From contig NZ_WNDO01000013.1 of assembly GCF_009912395.1 (NCBI RefSeq), positions 94,331-158,330 on the forward strand: 64,000 bases of DNA, written 5' to 3'. The stretch's first letter is position 1; each line of letters starts with the position of its first letter. A program made the translations under genes and the position numbers. Positions 1 to 8,663 of the stretch are shown here, piece after piece. The notes beneath the pieces are model-generated. The model was given only the letters and a program-made list of their open reading frames with translations, was not told where the DNA came from and did no database searches. The DNA is from Luteibacter sp. GTDB lineage: Bacteria; Pseudomonadota; Gammaproteobacteria; Xanthomonadales; Rhodanobacteraceae.

Positions 1-1113
1 TGCTTTCAGCCTGCCACCGCTGAAGATCGGCAGTTGCACGGACGGCCCGATGTTGCCGAGCGTGAGATCCGTGCGCGTGCCGGAGCCGAGGTTGGGGTAG
101 GTACGCAGAAACGCGCCCAGGGCCATCAGGCTCACGTCGGGGTAATAAGCCTTGCGGGCCTGGTCGATCTGCCGCGACGAGGCCTCGATCTGCCAGCGCG
201 CGGCGGCGATGTCCGGACGGCGGGCCAGCAGACCCAGGCGCGCGTCCTGGGGCAATTCGGTGTCGGGCGTCGGCAAGGGCGCTGGCGTGAGCGCGCCCAA
301 CACCGCCGGCGAAGCGCCTGCCAACGCGGCAAGCTGAACGAGGTCGAGCGACGCGGCGCCCTCCAGTTGGGCCACCGCGCGACGCTGCTGCGCCAGTTGA
401 CCATCGGCCTGGTCGAGCGTGGTGGGATCATCGAGACCACCATGCACCCGCAATGCCACCAGTTCGCGATACTGCGCGGCGCTTTCGGCCGCGTGTTTCG
501 CGACGGCCAGCCGGGCCTGCTGCGCCTGCCAGTCGAAGTAGGTGTTGGCGACGTTGTACTGCAACGAAGCGGCCGCCGATGCACGCTCGGCCTCGGCGGC
601 CCGGGCCTGGCCCACGGCCGCGGCGACGGCATCCTTCTGCTTGCCCCACAGATCCAGATCCCATGTCGCCAGCGCGCCTGCGACGCCGCTGTTGCTCCAG
701 CTATGCCCGGGGCTCAGCTGGAATCCCTGGGCGTTGCCGGGCATGCCCGGCACCTGGCCGCGCAGGGTAACGTCGCTGTAACCGTGCGAACCACCGAGCA
801 GGCCGCGCACCTGGGGATTCAGCTCGGCTCGCGCGGAATCCACCGCGCGGGTCGCCGCACGGTAGCGCGCCTCGGCCTGCTCCATGTTCGGTGAACCCCA
901 CATGGCAAGGTCGACGACACGATCCAGCTGCGGATCGCCATAGCGGCGCCACCATTCGGGTTCGGGCCAGCCCGCCTTGCCGGTCGGCAGGCCCGCAAGC
1001 GGCACCTCGTCGCGGGGGACGAAGGCCGGTGGCCGCACCGGTGGCGCGCAGGCACCGAGAGCCAGGGTCACCGCCACGACGGCGACGCGGATCCGGGAAA
1101 GGGGAAACGCCAT
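1..1113 (-). CDS. Outer-membrane efflux factor lipoprotein, NodT/TolC family (3' end off window)
   Basis: Reading the minus strand from the ATG at 1113 gives 371 uninterrupted codons to the left window edge, so the C-terminus is missing. The product opens with a lipoprotein signal (hydrophobic stretch ending LALGAC, lipidated Cys22), followed by the periplasmic EWWRRYGDP segment typical of NodT-type outer-membrane factors and later the LLARRPDIAAA motif that begins the second TolC repeat. Such proteins form trimeric outer-membrane channels for RND, MFS or FUSC pumps. It is divergent from uppP with about 160 bp between them, so it is the first gene of a leftward transcript; its adaptor and pump presumably lie beyond the window. 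A plus-strand frame at 34-894 is a GC-driven shadow of this gene. Confidence 0.9.
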   Translation of the reverse strand, partial: MAFPLSRIRVAVVAVTLALGACAPPVRPPAFVPRDEVPLAGLPTGKAGWPEPEWWRRYGDPQLDRVVDLAMWGSPNMEQAEARYRAATRAVDSARAELNPQVRGLLGGSHGYSDVTLRGQVPGMPGNAQGFQLSPGHSWSNSGVAGALATWDLDLWGKQKDAVAAAVGQARAAEAERASAAASLQYNVANTYFDWQAQQARLAVAKHAAESAAQYRELVALRVHGGLDDPTTLDQADGQLAQQRRAVAQLEGAASLDLVQLAALAGASPAVLGALTPAPLPTPDTELPQDARLGLLARRPDIAAARWQIEASSRQIDQARKAYYPDVSLMALGAFLRTYPNLGSGTRTDLTLGNIGPSVQLPIFSGGRLKA

Positions 1114-1272
1114 GGGCAGGTCCGTATGCGAGTTCTTGCGGACGGACGGCCAAAGGGGACCGCCCGCCATGCGTCGACCGAAAGTAACAGCGCCCCGCGT
1201 GGGCACGATGTGACGATGCGACCCGCGCAGCGGCTAAGCTATGGCGCCGCCCCACAAGAGAAAGCGAGTCAC

Positions 1273-2067
1273 GTGAACGACCTCATCAGCGCCATCCTGC
1301 TCGGCATCGTCGAGGGGATCACCGAATTCCTGCCTGTCTCCAGCACGGGCCATCTGCTGATCGCGGAACGCTGGCTCGGCGCGCGCTCGGATCTCTTCAA
1401 CGTGGCGATCCAGGCCGGCGCGATCCTCGCCGTGACCTTCATCTACTGGCGCACGCTCTGGAGCTTCGTGCAGAACTGGCGACGCCCGGAAACCCGCGCC
1501 TACATCGCCAAGCTCGCCGTGGCGTTCCTGATCACGGCCGTGCTCGGCCTCATCGTGACCAAGCTCGGCTTCAAGCTGCCGGAGAACATCACCCCGATCG
1601 CGTGGGCTCTCATCATCGGCGGCATCTGGATGATCGTGGCGGAACGGCTCGCCGCGAAGCAGCCCGATCGCACCGCCGTGACCTGGAAGGTGGCGATCCT
1701 CGTCGGCCTCGCGCAGATCGTTGCGGGCGTCTTCCCCGGCACCTCGCGCTCCGCGGCGACGATCTTCGTCGCCATGCTCGCCGGCACGAGCAACCGTGCC
1801 GCCGCCACCGAGTTCGCCTTCCTCGTCGGCATCCCCACGATGTACGCGGCCACAGGCTACGAACTGCTGAAGACCTTCCACAACGGGGGCGCGGCAGGTG
1901 AGGACTGGACCGGTCTCGCCATCGCCTTCGTCATCTCCACGATCGTCGCCTTCGCCGCGGTGAAGTGGCTGCTCGGCTACATCCGCTCGCATCGTTTTAC
2001 GCCCTTCGCGGTGTATCGCATCGCGCTCGGTGCCGCGTTGCTGCTGTTCCTGCCCTCGGGCGTGTGA
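1273..2067 (+). CDS. uppP: Undecaprenyl-diphosphatase
   Basis: Integral membrane phosphatase that dephosphorylates undecaprenyl diphosphate, recycling the lipid carrier for peptidoglycan and O-antigen synthesis and giving bacitracin tolerance. The 264-residue product carries both family signatures: the N-terminal glutamate pair in EGITEFLPVSSTGH and the PGTSRSAAT phosphatase loop, within alternating hydrophobic helices. Length is close to E. coli BacA (273). I chose the GTG at 1273 because homology begins there (NDLISAILLGIVEGI); an upstream in-frame ATG at 1126 would add about 50 non-hydrophobic residues. A purine-rich AAGAGAAAG lies about 10 bases upstream. The downstream regulator gene starts 16 bases after the stop. 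Confidence 0.95.
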   Translation: MNDLISAILLGIVEGITEFLPVSSTGHLLIAERWLGARSDLFNVAIQAGAILAVTFIYWRTLWSFVQNWRRPETRAYIAKLAVAFLITAVLGLIVTKLGFKLPENITPIAWALIIGGIWMIVAERLAAKQPDRTAVTWKVAILVGLAQIVAGVFPGTSRSAATIFVAMLAGTSNRAAATEFAFLVGIPTMYAATGYELLKTFHNGGAAGEDWTGLAIAFVISTIVAFAAVKWLLGYIRSHRFTPFAVYRIALGAALLLFLPSGV

Positions 2068-2083
2068 TCCAGGAGCCGGCGGC

Positions 2084-3637
2084 ATGCCCTCGCGCTTCCG
2101 CCTGCACGACCTCACGATCGACCTTGCCCGGCAGCGGGTCGATCGCGACAGCTCACCCCTGGACGTACAGGGACTAAGCTTCCGCCTGCTGGCCTGCCTC
2201 GTCGAACGAGGCGATCGCGTGGTCGGCTTCGACGAGCTGATGGAAACCGTCTGGGCGCCCGCCGTGGTGAACGAGGAAACCGTCACCCAGCGCGTGCGCC
2301 TGCTCCGCCAATCGCTCGGTGACGATGCCCGGGCGCCGCGCTATATCCGAACCGTTCGGGGGCGCGGCTACCAGTTGGGCGAGCCGCCCATCGCCATCGA
2401 TGACACCGCGACGAACAGAAGGCTCTCGCCATGGCCCGCTCTCGCGGCCGTGCTGTTGCTCGCCGCCGTTGCCCTGGGCGCGGGGTTTCTCGCTCGTGAG
2501 CAGAAGAAACCCGTGACCGGGCCGCAGCAGGAACTGCTGGAGCGCGCCCGCTGGTATGCCGCCATGGGCCAACGCGACAACAATGAGCGCGCCCTCGCCC
2601 TCTATGATCGCGCGTTGCGCCAGTCGCCGGACGACATCGCTGCGCTTACGGGTGCCAGCCGCGCACGCGCCGCGCGTACCTGCCTGTACAACCATGGCGC
2701 CGACGATGCCAGGGACGCCTTGCGCCTCGCGGAACGCGCGACGGGTTTGCGCAGCGACGATGCCGTCGCATGGTCGGCCCTGGGATACGCACGCGATTGC
2801 CTCGGTGACGCACGTGGTGCCATCGCCGCCTACGAGCGCGCCGTGCGCCTCGATCCGAACGACGATGCCACGCGTTCGTCGGCCGCGTATCTCTATCAGG
2901 AAATGGGGCGTCTCGCGGACGCGCTGCAAGCCAACCTCGACATGCGCGGCGATCCGTCGAAAGTGCGTTACCGCGAAGTACAGATCGCACGCGAATACGA
3001 ACTGATGGGCTTTATGGCGCAGGCCGAGGCGCATTACCGACACGCGTTCGATCTTGCGCCGGACAATGTCTTTGCCAATATCGCGTGGCCGGCCTTCCTC
3101 TTCGCCCAGCAACGTTTCGACGAAGCGGCCGCAGCCATCGCCGAAGCGCGCCAACGCGGCGTCTCGCGAGCCGAACTCGAACAGCTGGATGGCGAAATCG
3201 CCTTGCACAAGGGTAACCGGGACACCGCTACCCGATACTTCCGGCAAGCGCTTGCCCTGCGCCCCCAGTCCTCGGTGGCCAAAACACTGGCCGATCTGTA
3301 CGCCTCTGCGCAGGTCGATACCGCGTGGGTCGGAACACGCATCGCGCAATTCAAGTCCACCCAGATCGACAACCCGTGGCCGGCCAGCCGCCTGGAGCTG
3401 GCCGTGCTGTCGCTGGCGATCGACGATCGCCAAGGTGCCGTGTCCGCCTTATCGGATGCGGCCGATCTCGGGTGGCGCGATGCACGCTATCTCCAGGCAT
3501 CACCGCTGTTCCGGTCATTATCCGGCGACCCGAGTTTTCAGCGCGTTCTCGATACGATGCGACGCCGGGCAGACGCCGATCGCATGCGCGTACTCACCGC
3601 AAAATGGTGTCCTTCCGAACTGCCTTGTTCGATGTGA
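2084..3637 (+). CDS. CadC-like membrane-anchored transcriptional regulator with TPR-type domain
   Basis: 517 residues. Residues 1-100 form an OmpR/CadC-type winged helix (GLSFRLLACLVERGDRVV, VNEETVTQRVRLLRQSLGDD, RYIRTVRGRGYQL). A single transmembrane helix follows at about 128-150 (PALAAVLLLAAVALGAGF), then a long periplasmic part with TPR-like helical repeats (ALALYDRALRQSPDD, AIAAYERAVRLDPND, AEAHYRHAFDLAPDN). This is the ToxR/CadC one-component layout, in which a periplasmic sensor controls a cytoplasmic DNA-binding head without a kinase. The ATG at 2084 is preceded by AGGAG at 2071-2075; an earlier ATG at 2030 lies inside uppP. It sits directly before the secreted hydrolase array and is the natural candidate regulator of it, though that is inference. 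Confidence 0.85.
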   Translation: MPSRFRLHDLTIDLARQRVDRDSSPLDVQGLSFRLLACLVERGDRVVGFDELMETVWAPAVVNEETVTQRVRLLRQSLGDDARAPRYIRTVRGRGYQLGEPPIAIDDTATNRRLSPWPALAAVLLLAAVALGAGFLAREQKKPVTGPQQELLERARWYAAMGQRDNNERALALYDRALRQSPDDIAALTGASRARAARTCLYNHGADDARDALRLAERATGLRSDDAVAWSALGYARDCLGDARGAIAAYERAVRLDPNDDATRSSAAYLYQEMGRLADALQANLDMRGDPSKVRYREVQIAREYELMGFMAQAEAHYRHAFDLAPDNVFANIAWPAFLFAQQRFDEAAAAIAEARQRGVSRAELEQLDGEIALHKGNRDTATRYFRQALALRPQSSVAKTLADLYASAQVDTAWVGTRIAQFKSTQIDNPWPASRLELAVLSLAIDDRQGAVSALSDAADLGWRDARYLQASPLFRSLSGDPSFQRVLDTMRRRADADRMRVLTAKWCPSELPCSM

Positions 3638-3777
3638 CGACCTGACGAACGCGGAAGCTTGGGCTGAGCCCTACGCCACGCAGGAATGGGCCGCCTTATC
3701 ACATCGTCGACGACCGATGCCATCGCCACCATGACGATGGATACCTTGTGTGCCCGATACGATAAAGGGCCCACCGC

Positions 3778-5367
3778 ATGCCACCTCATTCACTTCGCCG
3801 ACGACGCGCGGCGATAGCGATCGCGCTGGCGATCATGTCCGCCCCCGTATACGCCAGCACACCTCCTCTCGAATGGCATGCCTGCGACAGGCCGGGTAGC
3901 CATATCGAAGATCGCCGTACGGATGTCAGCGTGCTCTGTGCCTCGATGACGGCACCTCGCGACTATGCAAAGAACGACGGTCAGACCGTGCCCGTGCAGG
4001 TCATGCGTGTGCGATTTGGCGACCAGCTCGCGCCCCGTGACGCTATCTTTTTCAACTTCGGCGGCCCGGGTTCGGACCCGCGCGTCCCGCTGGAGTTCAC
4101 GGCCGGGCGCTGGATCGATGCCGCCCCCGACGACGAACTCATGAGCGGCTTCCACGCCGTCGCCAGGCGCTTCGATCTCGTCACCGTCGTACCCCGGGGT
4201 CTCGATGCGCAACGCCCGCTGGTCTGCGATTTCGACCGGGAACTGCCTCTGACCGATCTTTACGAAGATCGCGACAGCAACAAGACATGGCGGGCACTGA
4301 TCGACACCACGCGGCGCTTCGCCAAACGTTGCGGCGCGGACCTGATGAACGTGGAGATGAACACGCGTACCCACGTCGAGGACATCGAGACCTTCCGCAC
4401 CACCGCCGGCTACGGCAAGCTCAGCTTCTTCGGCTCGTCCTACGGAACGACCGTCGCGCTCTGGTACGGCGCCCTGTACCCCGGGCAGGTGAAGCGGATG
4501 ATGCTCGACGCCGTCGTCGATATCCGCCAGACATGGGAAGCCATGCTCAAGACCGGTCCGGAGTCGGCGGACAGTGCGTTCATGGATTCCCTTATCCAGC
4601 CCGCCGTCGAAAAACCCTCCGTCTACGGGCTGGGCACGCGGAACGACGTGCTTCTCGGCCGCCTGATGCGCATGCCGCTGTGGCTTCGAATGGCGTGGCA
4701 GAACGACCTTCACCGGCCGGCGGACCTCATCGCCGCATTGACGCTGTCCGATTGGCTCGTCGAAGGAATGACGATCCAGCAGGTCGGAGCGGCGATCCCC
4801 GCCAACACCTATAGCGTCTCGCCCGATATCCATCGACAGGCGACCCAGACAGCCCATCACCTTTACAGCCACCTGGCCCGAAGCCACCTTTTTCCTGCGT
4901 ACGCCAACGACTTCGATGAAGAAGATCGCCCCACTGCGACGGCCGTCAACCTTGCCATCCAGTGTAACGACACACCATGGGATCGGCATGTCGACACCTG
5001 GCGTCGCTTCATCCTCAACCGCATCGGCTGGTCGTTCAACCTGGGCGAAGGGCATATCCTCACCTCGCTGACGTGCGCGCAATGGCCCCGTCATGCGGTC
5101 GCGCTCCCGGATTTCCATGAACTGGCGAAGCTCCCACCCGTGCTTGTCGTCCATGGCGAATACGACCGACGTACGCCATGGAGCGGTGCCCAGGCAACGA
5201 TGAGCCTCATGCCCAAGGCCCGCGCGCTTCTCGCGCGCGGCTATACGCACCACGGCGTCGTCAACGACACGCGCTCGCGCTGCATCGAACACACGGTAGC
5301 GCAGTACCTGCTTAACGGGCGCATTCCCGCGAGGGAAATCACGCACTGCCCCGTCGACACACCCTGA
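3778..5367 (+). CDS. Secreted TAP-like alpha/beta hydrolase, copy 1 (peptidase S33 family)
   Basis: 529-residue exported hydrolase related to Streptomyces tripeptidyl aminopeptidase and proline iminopeptidases. An arginine-rich signal peptide ends near VYAS. The oxyanion loop reads FFNFGGPGSDPR; the nucleophile elbow is GSSYG with Ser221; the acid is the Asp of VVHGEYDRRTPW; the base is probably a His in YTHHGVVND. The C-terminal part (Cys-containing RSRCIEHTVAQYLL) matches the TAP-like C-terminal domain. First of four closely spaced plus-strand paralogues (gaps of roughly 20-40 bases), probably one transcript. Expected activity is removal of N-terminal peptides or an esterase-like reaction in the periplasm or outside the cell; the substrate cannot be read from sequence. 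Confidence 0.88.
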   Translation: MPPHSLRRRRAAIAIALAIMSAPVYASTPPLEWHACDRPGSHIEDRRTDVSVLCASMTAPRDYAKNDGQTVPVQVMRVRFGDQLAPRDAIFFNFGGPGSDPRVPLEFTAGRWIDAAPDDELMSGFHAVARRFDLVTVVPRGLDAQRPLVCDFDRELPLTDLYEDRDSNKTWRALIDTTRRFAKRCGADLMNVEMNTRTHVEDIETFRTTAGYGKLSFFGSSYGTTVALWYGALYPGQVKRMMLDAVVDIRQTWEAMLKTGPESADSAFMDSLIQPAVEKPSVYGLGTRNDVLLGRLMRMPLWLRMAWQNDLHRPADLIAALTLSDWLVEGMTIQQVGAAIPANTYSVSPDIHRQATQTAHHLYSHLARSHLFPAYANDFDEEDRPTATAVNLAIQCNDTPWDRHVDTWRRFILNRIGWSFNLGEGHILTSLTCAQWPRHAVALPDFHELAKLPPVLVVHGEYDRRTPWSGAQATMSLMPKARALLARGYTHHGVVNDTRSRCIEHTVAQYLLNGRIPAREITHCPVDTP

Positions 5368-5391
5368 CCCCGCGCACCATCGAGGAACCCC

Positions 5392-6987
5392 ATGTCTCCA
5401 AGGAACAGGATACGCCAGCGATCCGCATCGCTGCTGCTCGTGCTCATCGCCATCGCAGGCGGCGCACGTGCCGAATCGACCGATGCCACACGAATCACCT
5501 GGTCACGCTGTAGCGTGGACAGCGAGTTGCTCAAGCAGGTACGTCCGGACATCCGACTGGAGTGCGGCAGCCTGGCCGTCCCCGTTGATTACCGGCATGA
5601 CGACGGTCGATCGACAGAAGTACAAGTACTTCGCATCCACACCGGATCATCTACCGATCGACGTCGCACGCTCTTCTTCAACTTCGGCGGCCCCGGTCTC
5701 GACCCTCGCTCGTCGCTACACGCCACGACGTACAACTGGGCCACGATGCCCCAGGACGACACCCTCGGAGGTTTCGCCACCCTCATCGATCATTTCGACT
5801 TCGTCACGATGGCTCCTCGTGGCACCGACATGACCTATCCCCTCTTGTGTGGCCAGAGCCTGCTTCCTTCCATCATGGATATTCTTCGCGATCGAAACGA
5901 CGAGCAGGCGTGGAAAATCTTCATTGACGGCACGAAAGCCTTCGCCGAGCAGTGCGCCACCGCCGCGGCCGCGATCCACGTGGATACCGATACCCATGTC
6001 CATGACATCGAGCGCTTTCGCATCGGCCTCGGCGCCACGCGGCTCAGTTTCTATGGCGCATCGTATGGATCATGGATCGCCCTGTGGTACGCGTCGCTCT
6101 TTCCTTCCCAGGTAGACCGCATGCTGCTCGATGGCGCCGTCAATTTCGGCTCTACGTGGTCGGATCAGTTCCGTCACGATATCCCGGTGCGCGACGAGGC
6201 AATGATCGACGCTGCGCTGCAACCCATTGCCGATCGGCCGCAGTACTACGGCCTGGGCGACAGTGTTTCGCGCGTCCTCGTCGGCCTGATGAAGGTACCG
6301 CTTCCCGTAAGGATGCTCTGGTACCCGGAACTTGCCCGACCGGAGACGATGGCGGCTGCCATCACCGTCGGTCGGTGGATAAGGGAAAACCGCTCGGTCG
6401 CCGAGATAGATGCCCTGGTCGCCAACCATACCTTCAGTCATTCGCCCGCCTACGATCGGCTTCTCAATGATGAAGCCAAGCGCCTGCTCGGCATGGCGTT
6501 CCCCGGTTCACCATCGGCACAAGGCAAGGCCAACGTCACGAACCTCACCAGGCTCTCCGTCAATTTCGCCACCTATTGCAACGATACGCCATGGGAACGC
6601 GACACGGCCGACTGGAGACGCTTCATCGAAGACAAGCTCGCCTTCTCGATGAGCCTGCGACCTAGCGAGCCGACGCTGGCGATGGTCTGCGCCCAATGGC
6701 CTGGATCCCCCGCATCCAAGCCCGATCCCTCGGCACTTGTCGGCGTCCATGCGCTGTTTCTTCATGGCGAGTACGACATCAGCGCGCCGTGGCTCGCCGC
6801 ACAGCGTTCGTTGGAAATGATGCCGAACTCCCGCGCGATCCTGGTACGCGATACCTCCGAACACGTCCTCTTCGGACGCACGATGCTGCCTTGCATGGAG
6901 CGCAGGGCCGTCCAGTACCTACTCACGGGCGTCTTGCCACCCGAGCGGATCACGCATTGCGACGCCCATGCGTCCACCACCCTCTGA
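5392..6987 (+). CDS. Secreted TAP-like alpha/beta hydrolase, copy 2
   Basis: 531 residues with a signal peptide (LLLVLIAIAGGARA). Clear paralogue of the gene before it: oxyanion loop FFNFGGPGLDPR, nucleophile elbow GASYG with Ser224, acid in LFLHGEYDISAPW, base His in TSEHVLFG. It diverges from copy 1 in the middle lid region, so substrate range may differ. The ATG at 5392 is preceded by GAGGAA at the proper distance, and only 24 bases separate it from copy 1, consistent with co-transcription. All triad residues look intact. Confidence 0.87.
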   Translation: MSPRNRIRQRSASLLLVLIAIAGGARAESTDATRITWSRCSVDSELLKQVRPDIRLECGSLAVPVDYRHDDGRSTEVQVLRIHTGSSTDRRRTLFFNFGGPGLDPRSSLHATTYNWATMPQDDTLGGFATLIDHFDFVTMAPRGTDMTYPLLCGQSLLPSIMDILRDRNDEQAWKIFIDGTKAFAEQCATAAAAIHVDTDTHVHDIERFRIGLGATRLSFYGASYGSWIALWYASLFPSQVDRMLLDGAVNFGSTWSDQFRHDIPVRDEAMIDAALQPIADRPQYYGLGDSVSRVLVGLMKVPLPVRMLWYPELARPETMAAAITVGRWIRENRSVAEIDALVANHTFSHSPAYDRLLNDEAKRLLGMAFPGSPSAQGKANVTNLTRLSVNFATYCNDTPWERDTADWRRFIEDKLAFSMSLRPSEPTLAMVCAQWPGSPASKPDPSALVGVHALFLHGEYDISAPWLAAQRSLEMMPNSRAILVRDTSEHVLFGRTMLPCMERRAVQYLLTGVLPPERITHCDAHASTTL

Positions 6988-7009
6988 ACGTTCGACAGGG
7001 AGATACACG

Positions 7010-8626
7010 ATGTCCTTACCTCATGCACGCCATGCGCTGGCCTTCGGCCTGTTCGTCGCGTTGTGTATGGCGCACCCGGCTCAGTCGGCTACCACACCAC
7101 CCGATCTGGATTGGGATACCTGCGAGCGTTCGAATCCCTATATCGGAGAGCAACACGACGGGGTAAGCGTGCTATGTGCCTCCATGACCGTGCCTCGCGA
7201 TTACCGGACCGAGGATGGCACCACGGCGCGGGTCCAGGTCATGCGTATCCGGAAAGGGCCCATGCATGCCATTCGCCCCGCCATCTTCTTCAACTTCGGT
7301 GGTCCGGGCCACGATCCGCGCGACCAGATGGAACGCACCGTCGTCAATTGGCTGGACATACCGGCCCAGGACGACGTGCACGGCGCCTACCGTAGTATTC
7401 CCGATCACTATGATCTGGTCACCGTCGTGCCGCGCGGGATCGATGCCGCTCATCCGCTTGAGTGCGACTTCGACAAGGACCCGGGCCTCGATGACATCTA
7501 TGAGAAACGCAACGACGAGCGTGCCTGGCAGCGGCTGATCGATGCCACCCGGACTTACGCGGCCAACTGCGCGCCCCGTGCGAAGCATGCCGGTATCGAT
7601 ACCACCACCTACGTCGGTGATATCGAGATGTTCCGACAGGCCGCCGGCTACGACCGGCTGAGCTTCTATGGTGCGTCGTACGGCACGAAGGTGGCCCTGT
7701 GGTACGGCGCCACCCATCCGGAGAAGGTACATCGCGTCGTGCTCGACGGTAGCCTGGACGTGACTCGCACCTGGGCCCAGCTCACCAAGGCGTGGCCCGA
7801 GCAGCGGAGCATGGCTTTCTACGACGCAGCCCTGCAACCGGCCACCGACGATCCGAGGGCTTTCGATCTAGGCACGCACCCCGGCGTGGCCTATACGTGG
7901 CTCATGCGCATGCCGCTATGGCTGCGCATGGCCTGGCAGGAGGCGATTCAGGGCCCGGAAGACGTATTGGCCGCCGTGACGATGGACCGCTGGATGCGGG
8001 CCGGGAAAACCACGCCGCAGATCCGGGCCATGCTGGACACATACGATTTCAGCGCGGTTCCCGAGGTGAACAATGCGGCCATCCATTCGGCTGCGCGACT
8101 CTATCGCCTGATGCATCGAAGCCACCTTCTTCCGGGTCAGGGCATGGTGCAGCAGGCCGCTTCCGCCATCGCCGATACCTCGGGGCCGGTCAACCTCGCC
8201 GTGCAATGCAGCGACTCGCCGTGGGACGGCAACGTTGCGAGCTGGCGTCGCTTCGTCGTCGATACCCTCGCCTATACCTTCACCCTGGCCGAAGGTGACA
8301 TCGTCGGATCGCTCGTCTGTGCCCAGTGGCCGAGAACGGATATCGTCGCGCCCGACATCGCTTCGGTCGCACGCCTGAAATCCGTGCTGATGATCCACGG
8401 TGAATACGATCGCCGCGCGCCCTGGGCCGGCGCGCAGAAGACACTCGCCCTGATGCCGCAGGCCCGAGTCCTTCTTGCGAGGGACACCACGGCACACGGC
8501 CTGCTTAACACGAGCCGCTCGCGATGCATCGAGCCCACCGTGGCGCAGTTCCTTCTCCATGGCACGGTTCCGGTGAAGAAGATCACGCATTGCGATGACT
8601 ACCTTCCGCTGTACGCGGACCGATAG
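7010..8626 (+). CDS. Secreted TAP-like alpha/beta hydrolase, copy 3
   Basis: 538 residues counted from the ATG at 7010, preferred over the ATG at 6968 because AGGGAGA lies just upstream and a good signal peptide follows (FGLFVALCMAHPAQSA). Oxyanion loop FFNFGGPGHDPR, nucleophile elbow GASYG with Ser223, acid in MIHGEYDRRAPW, base His in TTAHGLLNTS. It is closer to copy 1 than to copy 2 through the lid (MRMPLWLRMAWQ is shared with copy 1). All catalytic residues are present, so it should be an active exported peptidase or esterase. Its stop is 38 bases before the next, decayed, copy. Confidence 0.87.
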   Translation: MSLPHARHALAFGLFVALCMAHPAQSATTPPDLDWDTCERSNPYIGEQHDGVSVLCASMTVPRDYRTEDGTTARVQVMRIRKGPMHAIRPAIFFNFGGPGHDPRDQMERTVVNWLDIPAQDDVHGAYRSIPDHYDLVTVVPRGIDAAHPLECDFDKDPGLDDIYEKRNDERAWQRLIDATRTYAANCAPRAKHAGIDTTTYVGDIEMFRQAAGYDRLSFYGASYGTKVALWYGATHPEKVHRVVLDGSLDVTRTWAQLTKAWPEQRSMAFYDAALQPATDDPRAFDLGTHPGVAYTWLMRMPLWLRMAWQEAIQGPEDVLAAVTMDRWMRAGKTTPQIRAMLDTYDFSAVPEVNNAAIHSAARLYRLMHRSHLLPGQGMVQQAASAIADTSGPVNLAVQCSDSPWDGNVASWRRFVVDTLAYTFTLAEGDIVGSLVCAQWPRTDIVAPDIASVARLKSVLMIHGEYDRRAPWAGAQKTLALMPQARVLLARDTTAHGLLNTSRSRCIEPTVAQFLLHGTVPVKKITHCDDYLPLYADR

Positions 8627-8663
8627 CCTGCTCCCTACGGAGTACCACTCGAAAGGAATCACC

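Noticed and set aside
34..894. 286-codon plus-strand open frame at the left edge
   Set aside because: It is antisense to the outer-membrane factor gene, whose minus-strand frame shows a lipobox and family motifs; the plus frame has Arg/Gly-rich composition without any homology-like feature.
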